Made by a program: the position numbers and the translations under genes. A stretch of DNA of 64,000 nt from Symsagittifera roscoffensis (Eukaryota > Xenacoelomorpha > Acoela > Convolutidae), in assembly GCF_963678635.1 (NCBI RefSeq), contig NC_087070.1, positions 40,615,831-40,679,830 of the forward strand. The letters are read 5' to 3'. Shown piece by piece: positions 31,801 through 43,783 of this stretch. The first letter of the stretch is position 1, and the number at the start of each line of letters is the position of its first letter. A model generated the notes under the pieces. That model ran no database searches, was not told where the DNA came from, and saw only the letters and a program-made list of their open reading frames with translations.

Positions 31801-34596
31801 TCTGCCCGCTCGTCGAACCTCGTTTCATCTTTGTCCTCTGAGGCTTGAAGTCTTCTTCCATTGTCGAGTTGGTGGGAACCTCCATCTCTCTTTCTACCTC
31901 GAGCAGTTTCCTTGGTTCGTAGCTACTCTTGTAGGCTGCTGTTTTCCATCGCGCCAGAACCATGGGGGCCGTCTCTCTCAGGTTTTTCTCTGAGACTGCG
32001 TCCGCCGAAGGAATATTCAACCCCTCTACCTCTCTCTTTCTCTTGCGAGCCTTCACATCTCTACTTGGGAGCGTTACCGCTATCATCACTGATTCGACCT
32101 CTTTGTCTCCATCCAACCCTTCCAACTCTTGCCTCACCCCTTCTCGAGCCTTAAGGATATTAGTACTTTTAGTTATATTACTAGTTTCGACCTTATCCCC
32201 GCTTACACTTAGGTTTATTTTATTGACAGTTTTTTGTTTCAGAGTAGAGATGTCTTAGTGGTGCCTTTCTCAACTCGACCATCTTGCTCAGCAGCTCTCC
32301 TCTTGCCTTTTCCTCCAGACCTGTCCCCATCAGGACAGGTTCTCCAAACTTCACAACTGTGTCCCACAGTTCTTCTTTGAAATCGTCTAGTGTGATCACG
32401 CTATTCACTTCTCGATTAAACTCTTTCAAGAATTCTTGCCAAGCGTCCTCATCCAGAGTCCCTAGGAACATGGTCTTGTTTCCCTCGAAGGTATTCTTTT
32501 CCCTTTCTTCTGCACTCAAGAGTATCATTCCCATATTGGAAGTCTCACTCGTCAGTGGCAACTCTAGATTCTTGCGGGGAGATGAGGTCAGAGGTGGCGT
32601 GGCAGTGTCTGCCCAATATTCTCCGCTCAGATCCTTCAACAGTTCTTGAGTGGTGAGTTCCTCCTCCGCTGGTTTTGGTCTAGGCGTGTTCCCCACCTCC
32701 ATCTCCTCTCCTGCCTCGCTGAGAGTCTCATCCATGCTTTCTTCTCCTGACTCGACTCTCCTTCTCTCAAGTATCCTCCTGAACCGATCTTCTACAGGGC
32801 CGCTTCTTTTATCTCCAGGGGTTTCTTGTATTCCGTCAGAGCCACATGCAACGGGCCTGCTGCATCCAGCGCCTTCCCTTCCTGTCTCATCTCCACCAGT
32901 TCCAGTCCGTAAGGTGCCCGGTATTTTCTCGTGGCAAACTTCATTTCGTCTTTTAGTGCAATGTGTCCTTCTTCCACGATCATCCTGCCATCGTCCCACA
33001 CCGGCAACATGTTCTCCAAACCCGCCCGCTCAAGCTTTCTCAAGATCTCTCGTATCTCGAATTTTGGGGGCAATGAGCCTCTCATCTTCTTCGCTTGGGT
33101 CGTCCAGGAGTTTATTTTTATGTCACAGGTGTGAAAATAGACCGCTGCAGTGTAGCCGATGAAGAGGGGATCCCAGCCATCGGTGAATTCCCTTTGCTGC
33201 CTTTCCGCCGCTGCTCTCGCCAACAGGGATGGGACCACCAGGGAACTGTTCATTGCCAGGGTCAATCTCCTGACCGTTGGGAACTCTGGAATGGTTGTTG
33301 GCAAGATTTCCTTCTCCAGTAATGCCTCTAGCTCCCTTTTCATCAACTCGAAGCTCTTCTTCCATGCGGGAATCCTCAAGATCTCTTGTCCACTCGCCGT
33401 CAGGGGGTTCAGGTTCCAGAACTTGGGATAAGTTTCGATGGGGCCTTCACGTTTCCCTCCCATCCTGCACTGCAGTTGCCCTCGGAAATTGTATACCATC
33501 AACTCTGGATCCTTCACTTTCGCGAAGAGTACCGTGTTACTCATTTGCGCCCTCAGCACCTCTTGCTGACACCAGTTGAGCGCCGTCCCATCCAGTACAC
33601 TTATGAGGCTCAAGTGTGTCACGGAGTTACGGTAAGCCGTCACTAGAGGATCTGGAAACGCGTATGATACGACCGGTCCATAAATGCAGGTTACGACCTC
33701 CTCCAGCCCCCGGATTATCCCCATTGGGTCCGATCTCATCGCCAGGCACAGGTCTGTCAACAGAGGCATGCCACCATTCACTTTCCTCCATTCATCTTTC
33801 GTCTTCGGATTCTTTTCCTCACCAGTCATATGTCGATTCTGCATCAGGAGGTACTCCACTAGCAGCGTCTTTAGCCCCGCAGCACATTTATATGACAATG
33901 TGTCAATGCTCGAGTGGGTTTTCCCCATCGACAGGGGCTGCCCATATTTCGTCAGTCGATGAAATGACACCAGTTCACCATGGGTCAGAAGCACCAGTGC
34001 CAGATACCCGTCAATCCGGAGTGTTTCCACACCCCGACTGAACATATACGCTGGACCCATATTGAATAGGTACTTCGGGTAAACTAGGTACAGTGCCAAC
34101 AACAGGTTGATGGGCATGCTCAGTATTTTTTGTTCAAAGGCTCCAAAAATGGTCTCCTTTGCGCCAAACACTCCAGCCATGAATTCCTTCCCCCAGCAAG
34201 GACTCAAGAACTTGAGAATCTCGTGATTTCTTCTCGTCTTCAGCTCGCCCTTTGCGTGATCCCTCCAGAATCCTCCGATTGTGACATCGTTTGCACTGTG
34301 ACGAACCTGGTCACCGTCATCTCCCTACTCTCGGCCACTTCCAACTGCTCCTCAAGAAAACTCCAGATTTGCTTCACAAGAGGTGGGGCAATCTCCTTTG
34401 TCTTCTCTGTGGCGTTTTCCAGCCTTGGTGTCAGGAACGGCCAGCTGCCTCTTTCTTGCGTCAGTCCATACACCATCGACTCCAGTTGCTTCTCTGTTGC
34501 AGCCACATTCTTTCTTTCATTACTTGGTCCCCTCGACTTACTGGTGGAGCTCGTGATAGTCAAGTCCATGCTTCGAAACCACAAGCTGGCCGTCAA
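28801..34596 (-). pseudogene. copy B, full-length X3 ORF region (unrecognised, ~5.8 kb)
   Basis: A chain of minus-strand reading frames covers almost the whole interval. The first segment has DHEILKFLSPCWGKEFMAG, LLLALYLVYPKYLF, SYKCAAGLKTLLVEYLLM and ILRIPAWKKSFELMKRELEA. The middle is acidic and Ser/Pro-rich (SGEESMDETLSEAGEEMEVG). Then comes a helical part (TWQNLLRDHFEEAM, GQLMFAWSLVGIELETL). The last ~500 residues are shared with copy A. Near 29200 a segment of about 130 bases is duplicated in tandem. Codon-level similarity to copy A indicates these frames were once under protein-coding constraint. No domain was recognised. With the SGNH ORF it makes up about 9 kb of accessory coding sequence. 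Fossil with several breaks. Confidence 0.55.
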
Positions 34597-37500
34597 GTGA
34601 TTTATTAATGGGTGGTTTATTAATAGCCGGACTGAACTTGAGTTTTCTGGCGAAGTTCGATATCTCTAGCAAGAGGACCTCGTCCAATACAATGAGGATA
34701 TCTGGTAACTCATAGAAGCCCCTCAACGCGTGGGACACATCCGCCCACGCCGCCGCCAGTTCTGACTTGCGAAGCCTCAAGTTCGTCGGTTCCAACTCTC
34801 GATTGGGAGCTGCCATCAGGATCCGCCACGCAATCCCCTCGGCTATTAAGATCAAAACCGCATACACAAACTGCAGAGCGGGAGGCATGCTCGCGTACCC
34901 GGGGGACGTCGTGAACACCACCCTTGTCTTAGATCCAAATCGTGAGGCGACGTTCTCCTGCACCTCATTCATCGCTGCAAATAACGTCTGGATAGCTTCC
35001 CAGATTCTCCTCGGCGCCGGTTCATCGCCCTTGAGTTGCTCAAGAAACCCAGTCGCATGCAGGTGGTCATTCATTCCCGCAAACAGTAGTAGCTCAGGCT
35101 CGCAAGGCATCTCCGATTTTATCGCGACCAACAGGGTTAACATTTGATTAAGCTCAGCCCCTGGCAGCGAGTAAATCAAAGTCACCGGCCAGAACAACTT
35201 GGGAGACGTCCCCTCGAAGTCCGATCACGCTACGATGATCACCCTCGCGGCAGCTGGATCTGCTCTGTCGTAAATTGCCAAGGTCTTGGCCAATTGGGTG
35301 TTCTCGCAGGGTTTCCCGTATCTAGGGTCGTCCGCCAATCTCTTACCTTCATAGGCGGCATCTGGCAGTTCCATTTCTCTTGGGTCCAATAGTTTGTCCA
35401 CCACCCTCAACTGCGCTGGAGTTGCCAACCTGATTCTGGCAATGCTCGTTCGATGCTTAGGGAGCTTAACTTTGAGTCCCGGACTCCCCAGCAACTTGAG
35501 AGGTCTGTAATTGATAGGTCCCTTGACTGATCTTGTGGGAATCCCAGTCAGATCTGCCGTCTCCATTATTCTCGCTCTCGAGAAATGCGTCTCGTGAGCC
35601 GTCAACCAGTCCACGCACTGGTGTCTACTTAAGTCCTCATGGGACATGCGCTCGAGGCCCAGAGCTTCCGCCAACTCTTGTCTGCATTCCAGGTCTTCCA
35701 AGTCCAGCTCTTTTACCTTCTCCAGATATCTCGACCGGCTTGTCTCCGCCGGTCTCTCCACCCTCTTGATCTCCACCACTACCACCGAGGACACTACCGA
35801 ACTCTGGGGTGTTGATGACGTTGCCTCCTCGGCCTCCATCGGTGCGGCACCTGGTAATCTGGTCCGACTACTTCTCGAGCTGTCTATAGAATCGGCCGTC
35901 GCCCCCAGGCGACTGGAGAAAGTTCTTGAGGTGAGGAAAGGTGGATTTGGAGGTGGTCCGAATGTGAACTGGGCCGTCTCAAGCAATTCTGCCTCCAACG
36001 CGCTTATGTGCCTTTGGAAAACATCATTCAACCATTCCACTCCCCTAGGCCTGTCAAAGTGGATTTTGTCTGAGGATGCATCGTCGGGGAAAAGAGCTCG
36101 CTCCATTTGCTCGGCTACATCCAGCAATCCAACGGGAAGGACACTCCTTTGATGTATTTGCCTGATTACTTCGTTCAGGCTTCGTACCTTCGTATTCATT
36201 TCTATCGCGTGTTGGTCAGACTTCATATTGTAGGGAACGATACACACTGTGAGTATGGCAGGATTCATTTGAATCCGCAACTCCTCAAGGATGCAGCTCA
36301 TCTTGTCATGTAGCCTCATAACCTTCCTTATCTCCCCTCTGGACACGTCATTAGTCCCGATCATTAGAGTTACCGTGTATACTCTTGCCATCCCTAGCAT
36401 CTCAAGTGATCCAATATCTGTGGCATCGCAGCTCCAGCAAAACTCAAGATCCCCGTTTGCCAATGTGATTGAATCCGGGTCAGCACCCGCAGCAGGCTGT
36501 CCCCTATGATTAGATGGACCGCACCCTCTGGTACACGTGGCTGCGTGAGGTATTCCACCCAAGCCGCGTCATGGAAGCGATCCCTCCTGACTCTTTGTGC
36601 CGTGCTTCAATCCATGCGATTGTGCCTGTGGTACCTGCCCTCCGTGTTCTTCTTGTAACTTGAGATTACCACACTCCTGATCGGTTGCTCCCTCCAAGTC
36701 GGGGGTAGCTCCACTCTTGCTGGACTCTCACGATTTCTTAGTTGTAGTCTCTCATTCAATTCTTTCAGACGTTACGAGCTGCCGCTCACCTGACTGCTGC
36801 TCGGGGTTGAACTCAGAGTATACCCCGGCAGTGCGACGTCCATCAATGGGCGTATCGGTTGTGTCTCTAGGCCACGCAGGGAGGACGTTGACTCAGTCGG
36901 TATCCATACCTCCAACCCCTCGTTCATATGTTCCTGAGCCGCGCGGTCAAGGTTAAACCGTCCCTTCGATCTGGGAGCTTCATCCACTCCATACGTGACT
37001 CTGGTCTTGAACCGTCGGCTATTCGCTCCTTGGGCCTGGCTCCCTTTTGCATGTCGAGCTCGCGCTGTCGCTGCTGGATTCTCTCAAGTTCCTACTTCAG
37101 CTGTTCACAATTCGCGGAATTCTCACGCACCCTTTGTTCTTGCTGGTACTCGGCCTTCAGCATATCAAGTTCCCTCCGCGCTTGGTCCTTTTCGATGACC
37201 GCCTGATCTCTCTCCAGATTCGCCTGATCTCTCTCGAGCTTCGCTTGATCCCGTTCGAGGTTCGCCTTGTTCCTCTCCCTCTGTGTCCTCTCAAGTTCTC
37301 TTTTCAGACTACTGAGGTCCGGATACGCCTCTTCCGTTTGTTGTGCTCGCGTCATAGATGGTGTCTTACTCGTGCTCTGGCCCGCTGATCTTGCTGATGG
37401 TCTGATTGGTAGTGGGAACTCCCCTGCGCCATACTCGGTGTTATTGCTCAAGCCGGGATTCCTCGCCAAGTCGAATCCCCTAACTCCTCCATCCACATTC

Positions 37501-37775
37501 CAGGACAGCCATCTGTCTTGCTCTTGATTGGATTTTCCATCAGTGGTGTAGCCGACCATTAGAACCGCTTCTGTTGCAGACTCCCGGCATTCGCACTGCT
37601 CTTCCAATTGGAGGATGGCGTTCAGCATCACCGCCATTCTCTCATCCACTTGGGTGTAATCCAGATCCCTCAGGCGTCTGTATAGCTCATCAAGCGTGGG
37701 CCTCTTCAGAGCCGCGCGCATGGATTTCCAAAATCGATCTGCCATTTTTTCTGGATGATCTTGCACACGTACCAA
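34538..37775 (-). pseudogene. copy B, coiled-coil and two-SGNH-domain ORF
   Basis: Counterpart of 11500-14729 in copy A, beginning KMADRFWKSM near the same start context. It keeps the coiled coil with one more LERDQA-type heptad, block III of the first SGNH domain (IGTNDVSRGE), block V (SDKIHFDRPRG) and the second domain (LLFAGMNDHLHAT, TSPGYASMPPALQFVYAV). It has several breaks. Retention of the same architecture in two diverged copies supports a real protein. Confidence 0.65.
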
Positions 37776-38245
37776 CTTGAGATTTACCGTACCACTTGAG
37801 ATTTATCGTACCACTTAAGACTTACCGTACCACTTGAGAATTAGCGTACCAACTTGAGTGCTTGATAATTAACTTCTTCAAGTGTTGTTCGACTGTGGGT
37901 TCGTTCAAGACCTTCTTTTTCTTTCAATTGAGTATAGTTGGGTAGTCAATTTGACTTTGTCAAATCAATCTGAAAATAAAACTTGATATTTAGACTAAAA
38001 TGCTACGTTTCTAACCTAAACCCCCCTTGCCGTTATAGTTAAAACCTTATCCTTTTCGTCCTACTAAAATAATTCAATTGGAAGTTTTCTAAGAACATGC
38101 AGATTCATTTTATGTTTTAGCACCATCAATCATTGAAAATTTAATTGTCATGCCAATCACGTTTAAGATCCTTTTACCTGTTCCGCACCCCGACACCTAA
38201 CTTGAGATCTCTTTATGCCCAACTCAAGACCCCCATGTACCTGAC
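37776..38245 (-). other. copy B, spacer with ~20-bp tandem repeats upstream of the SGNH ORF
   Basis: About five units of GTACCACTTGAGATTTACC type (37770-37860) are followed by conserved non-coding sequence up to the end of the macro domain. It matches the copy A spacer in place and overall sequence, but the repeat units differ more than the rest. Confidence 0.5.
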
Positions 38246-39330
38246 TTAGGCGATACTCAGGTAGTATTTCTTGTGCAGATGTGCCATTATCTCCGTTTCT
38301 GCAAAGACCACGTGTAGGATAGCATATAGTTCCCTTGGGCTCAGCTTGCCCCTGTTTGGGTCGTAGACCGGCATTGAGACCTCCGTTATTCTTCTTTCGA
38401 GCATGAACTCCCGCAGTCTCGTTAGTGCCAACATCACGTGTTCAGGATCGATCGTGTTCCTCTCACTGACCCTCGTCACTAAGAAGCACAGGTATTTGCC
38501 TGGGACTTGTGCTACTGATGGTGGAAGCGCAGCCATTCCCCCCAGCCCCGGTCTCTGTCTAAACAGAAACTCCACGTTCTGGTACTCTCTCTTGAAGTCG
38601 GCCTCCAGTCTTGATTTGAAACTCATGTCCGCCGTGATACAGATTGCGCTAGTCCTGTCTGACAGGATAAAGTCGCTATCCGTAATCAGGATGTACTCTG
38701 AGTATTCATTCGGAATTTCAAATTTTGTCTTGAACTTCCTCCCTATGGTAGGCTCAGCCTCCTCCTCATCCAGTTCCAGCTCACTTGTTTCCCTCACTTC
38801 CTTGAGCTTCTTTATCATCCAATTTTCGGTGTGGGTAAGTCCTACCCCCACTCCCCGGACAAAAATATTTATCGACGTCTCCGTCGATGGTGCTGGGTCT
38901 AAATTATCTGGTGGAATCTCGAGCGGCCTGTCCGTTGCTGTCCAGCCGAAGAGGGGATGCTCCGTTTTCATGTGCTTTCCCGCTGATACGTCAACTTGTT
39001 GTATGCTTTGTCCTTCGCCGCTTCCGTTCTTGACATCGCGCATCCATTCTAATATCCTCAAGTTCGTATTCTCCCTCCTCTCTATCTCGCTCTGTTCCAA
39101 ATCTGTCTCCCGTTCTGGTGTCAAGTAGTCTTCCTGTGGGTAAGGTTTAATATCATTGATAATTTGCCATTCATCATCGGCTGCCAGTTCGCCCACACTT
39201 AGTAGCTCTTTGCTTATGTCATCGTGCTGTATCTTATCAATCAGGAAATCGTCTCCGTACCTGTTGTACCTCATGCCTGTCTGTTTGCGATTGCCACTTC
39301 TTGTCGCCGCTGGTATTGGTAAGTCTGGTT
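38246..39330 (-). pseudogene. copy B, macro domain at the C-terminus of Pol, in frame with integrase
   Basis: A single open frame of 707 codons (40369-38246) runs from the integrase core through the GPY/F module and an acidic linker to a macro domain of about 148 residues (about 38692-38246). Macro features in order: DSDFILSDRTSAICITADMS; KSRLEADFKREY helix; KYLCFLVTR strand; VMLALTRLREFMLERRITEV helix; SMPVYDPNRGKL loop; LYAILHVVF helix; EIMAHLHKKYYL strand. The order and helix spacing fit OARD1/TARG1 and yeast Poa1. Being in frame with integrase suggests it is the last domain of Pol rather than a separate protein. Likely role by analogy with RNA-virus macro domains: reading or erasing host ADP-ribosylation. 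That is inference. Confidence 0.68.
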
Positions 39331-41516
39331 CTGTCCACTTCGGCACCTCACCCTGCTCCGGATCATTCCAGTTTTCTTCCACAAAGGATTCCGCCTCAGA
39401 GTCCGCTTCTATCTTTTCATTGTCATCCAAACTCAAGTTCTCATTGCCATCATTTTTCTCTCTGGTGCCTTTTTCGTTCACTTCACACGCTGGCTCCACC
39501 AGTAGGTACTCAATTCCCTCCATGTACTGTGGTATACACCAGTCCTCTGGGGAGGGGACGTGAGGCTTCAGATTTTCATAATGTGCTGCTCGCCCCGTAC
39601 TCAAGCGGTAGAACCGTCCTTGTTGATGTACTCCCGTTATCATGAATGGTCCTCTCCATTTTTTGAGTAGTTTCTTTGTCCCTTTGGGCGGTATGACATT
39701 CTGGAAGACCCACACGTACAGGCCCACCTCATATGGCTTCGCCTGTAATATCTTTTCATCATGTTTCTTGCGCGGTCTCATTTGTGCTTGCGCAGTGTTC
39801 CTCCTGCATAGCTCGTTTAGTTCCTGCTGTCTCCTGATCGCTTCTTTCATGTAAGCTTGAGGCGACGTCCTCTTCCCTTCGTATTCCGGGTAAAAGAATG
39901 TCAGGGGCATTGCTCTCTCCCTGCCCGTCAACATCATGAAAGGACTGATGCCCGTTGTTGAGTGTTGCGTACTGTTGTAGGCCCCTACGACTTGCGGCAG
40001 ATATTTATCCCAGTCCGTCATGTATCTTGAGCAGTATACCCTCAACATATTCTCCAGCGTTCTATTCTTTCTCTCTACCAGCCCGTTGGTCTGAGCATAG
40101 TAGGTTGTCGAGTGTGCTTGAGCAATGTGTGACCTCTTCATCAATTCTTTCATCAGGTCTCCCACGAAGGCTTTGCCGTTGTCCGACTGAAATGTCATGG
40201 GACAACCATATCGTGATATCCAATGTGTTATCAGGTAGTCACAAGTCTCCTCTGCCGAGGCTGTCTGACACGGCACCGCTTCTGCCAGCTTAGTGAAGTG
40301 ATCTATTATGACCAGTATCTGGTTATATCCCGTTTCTGTCATACAGATCTTTTGGTGGTCTATTTGCACAACTTCGTTGAGCTCCGAGCTCTCAACGGAC
40401 TTGAGTTGGAACTACATCTTCCTTGGGTCTTTCACTTGTAGGCATGCCAGGCATGCATTTACCCTTCTCTCGCAAGCTTTCCTCAATGCTGGCCAATCGA
40501 AACCTGCGAAGTATTCTCTGTTGCACTTTGTCTATCCCCTGGTGCCCCATCTGATCGTGCGATCTGAATAACACCTCCGTCTGATAAAATTGTGGTAATA
40601 TGATGAGGTTGTGCTTGTGTAATATCTTCTCCTCATCTTTTCTCTTGCACGCCACCACCCCGTCAGCTGTGTGGAAGAGTAAATCTTTCTTTTCTTTGTA
40701 GAACTGGCTCAAGATCTTGTAGCTGTCTTCTTCGAGTTCCCCTTTCTCCTTGGACCCCGTCCGGATCCATTTGGAGAGGTTACTTGTCATCTTGTCATTC
40801 TTTTGGGCTCTTATCAGGTCCGACAGCCTATATCTCGCTTTGACATGTTCCTTTAGTGCTATGATCTGTCCACTCATTTCCCCAGGGTTGTGGATGTCAT
40901 CGTTCAGCTTTACGCATATTATCCTCTTCACGATCTTCATATCATCTTCTGGCACCATATTTGTTCTGACATTTGAGTTGCATGATAGTTCCCTGAATGG
41001 TTTCCTCGATACCGCAATTTTCTCAAGCTCTTCACCTCCTTGTACTTCTTGTTCATCCGAGTTGTACGTTCCTGAGGAGGGATCTGTTTGTAGCTCCCTG
41101 TCGCGGTGTCTCATCTTCTCCTCTGCCAGTATCATGCATAGACTATCCAGATCATCGCTGCTCTTTTCCGAATCTTCATCCCATTCTTCACACTCCCCGG
41201 ACATTTTCTCTTCTCCGGTTTCTTCTTTTTCCGTGGAGGTGGACCACTCCCCGGACTCTTGATCTGGTCCCAGGTGTTCAGCTCCTTCCTTAAACGCCAC
41301 TTTCTTCTTCCTAACCTGAGTTCGCTCAAGTATGTTATCAGGGATTTTGTCAACCAGTGACCGCACGACTTCTTTGCCATCAGTACCGCTTCCTCTTGGA
41401 GAGTCTGCATTGCCAACTGTCTCACTCCTTCGCAGTATTGTGACTTCCGGTTCCTCCCTACTCTTTCCTACGTTCATCATCTGCCAGTTTCTCAAGTAAT
41501 CTCCATAAGTCTTCAT
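39331..41516 (-). pseudogene. copy B unit 1, acidic linker and complete integrase
   Basis: The linker carries an acidic patch (STSTEKEETGEEKMSGECEE). The zinc-binding part (SHDQMGHQGID, ACLQ region), the DDE core (QIDHQKICMTETGYNQI, QSDNGKAFVG, AQTNGLVERKNRTL) and the GPY/F module (KKWRGPFMITGV) follow. It is the only one of the three copy B units in which the integrase C-terminus and macro domain are present. Confidence 0.85.
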
Positions 41517-43783
41517 CTACCTGAGTGTCTCCCGTTCCCACCTGGTTGAGATCATAACCTTTTGCCTTGAGCGTCTCTCTCACGATTTTTGACTTGAGCA
41601 TTACCTCTATCGGTATCCCTCGTTTCTTCTTCAAGATTGTTTTCTTTTGGGGCTCTTCTGGTAATTCGGGATGATCTTCGTTCGGTTTGCCTGACTTGTC
41701 TAGCCATCTCGTGAGTGGAAGACTGTCATTCGTTTCTTTGTCCATGAAGGAGAAGCCATCTTTAATCTCAGGCCTGTCCGCCTCCCTCTGTTCATGTCTC
41801 TCGTAGAACTCCGTCTTCTTACTCAAGCTATCGGCATTCTGATGTTTAAATCATGCTGTACCCATCCCAGCGAACTATCCATCTCCCAATGTAACTCTGG
41901 TCCATCGAGTACGTCTTCAGCCAGCTGAGTGCCCTGTTGTCGACCCGCAACTTAAAGGGTTCACTGCCTAAGTATGCTCTGTATTTCTCGACAAAAGTAA
42001 CTACCGCGAACATCTCTGCTTTCGGCGCCCCACACTTCATTTCTGTATCACTCAGGACTTTGCTCCCGTACGCTATTGGTCTTAAGACTGTCTTCCCGTT
42101 CCATTCTTGTTCTTGATGGAGAATTCCAGAAATCGCGACTACCGACGCTTCCGTATCCAACACGTACATCCCTTTCTCCGTTGGCATCCCTAACACCGGT
42201 GCCTCACACGACTCTTTCTTTATTCTCTGGAATGATTCTTCTGCTGCGTTGTTCCATGTGAACTTTTTGCCTTTGTGTCTCATTAGTTGTTGCATCGGGT
42301 ATACCTTGTCCGCATAGCCCTTGATGAATTCCCTGTAATAGTTCGCAAAACCCAGGAAGCTCATCAACTGATGTTCCGTTTTTGGCGATTTATCAAGTTA
42401 GAACTGCTTCGACTGCATCTGGATCCGGTCTGATGCCGTGCCTGTCCACCATTCTGCCCAAGTATTTTATCGAATCCTTGAGTATCTCGCACTTTGACGG
42501 TTTACACTTTAGCCCCGACCTCCTCATACATGCAAACACCTCGTCCAGTCGCTCGATAAGGTCTTCTAGTGTGGGCGTCGCTATTACCACGTCATCCACA
42601 TAGCACATTATCAGATTGCCGTACTTCTTTGTCACACCTATCAGCGCATGTGCCATCAACCGTTGAAACGTGGCTGTGGTATTGCAAAGACCAAACGGCA
42701 TCCGTTTCCATTGAAACAGCCCCAAATCGCAGGCGAACCCTGTTTTGTCCCTGTCTTGCTTCCTCAGCGGGACCTGCCAAAATGCCGAACCTAAATCAAG
42801 AGTTGCAAAAAATTTAGCGTCACCTAACTTCGAGAGGCTCTCGTCAATCCTAGGTATGGGATAGGCATCCTTCACCGTGACTGAGTGCAGATACCGAAAG
42901 TCACAGCAAAACCTCAATTGGTCGCCTTTCTTTTTGGCCATAACTACACCACACGCCCACGGTGACTTGAATGGTTCTATCATGTCATACTCTAGTAATG
43001 TCTCTATTTCTTTCCTACATGCCTCTGATTTGTGGGGGGTCATAAGCCTCGCCCCCTCCCCGTGTGGTACCGCATTCTCTTCAAGTTCTATTTCATACTC
43101 AACAAAATTACAACACCCGATGTCTGCCTTATGTCTCGAAAATACTTCCTCGTTCCGCTCTAGTACGTCTTTGATGGCTTCGAGCTGTTCGTACGTCAAC
43201 TTGCCCTTAAATGTTCGATCTCCGGCAGGACCGGTTTATCACTTTTCATTTCATCTATTGTGGGCCGTTCCGGAAAATTTGAACAGCTCGATAGCCCATC
43301 GTCCGTCTCTGACTTAAGTGATTTCACAAGACCTGATGAACCTTTTATTTTCTTCAATCGTCTCAAGATACAAATTTTGTCCCTATGATTGGGACAATCA
43401 ACAACTTCACTTTGTTTTGAATTATCAGTCATTTCATATCGAGTTTTAACGGGTAAAGCATATCCCAGCTTCCTCCCCCTCTGTATCGTGATGGGTATAT
43501 CAAGAGTATTCAACAAGACACTGACGCAGAAACCGCTCTTGTTTATCGAGAATGATCTTCCTAAAACAGCAGCACTTTGACTATTAGGATTCGGGACTAT
43601 GCATACTTGCTTTTTGTAACTTAGTTCATTGTAATTTTTCATTCGCAAGCTTACGATTGCCGCTTCGTTCGCCTTTAGCCTCACCCTCCTACTCAAGAAT
43701 ACCGGTGCTTTATTTTCATTCGCTATTATTAAATTTACCGGTTTAATTGCGTACCTCCTATCCGGGTTTCTTATCCTGAACAT
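41458..43783 (-). pseudogene. copy B unit 1, reverse transcriptase and RNase H
   Basis: Same motif set as copy A (FFATLDLGSAFWQVPL, MPFGLCNT, MCYVDDVVIAT, LGFANYYREFIKGYA, then RNase H with LRVDNRALSWL). Fossil. Confidence 0.88.

Noticed and set aside
28801-34596. X3 as an envelope glycoprotein
   Set aside because: It is in the right position, but I see no signal peptide, fusion peptide, furin-like site or clear membrane anchor, so the name would be a guess from position.
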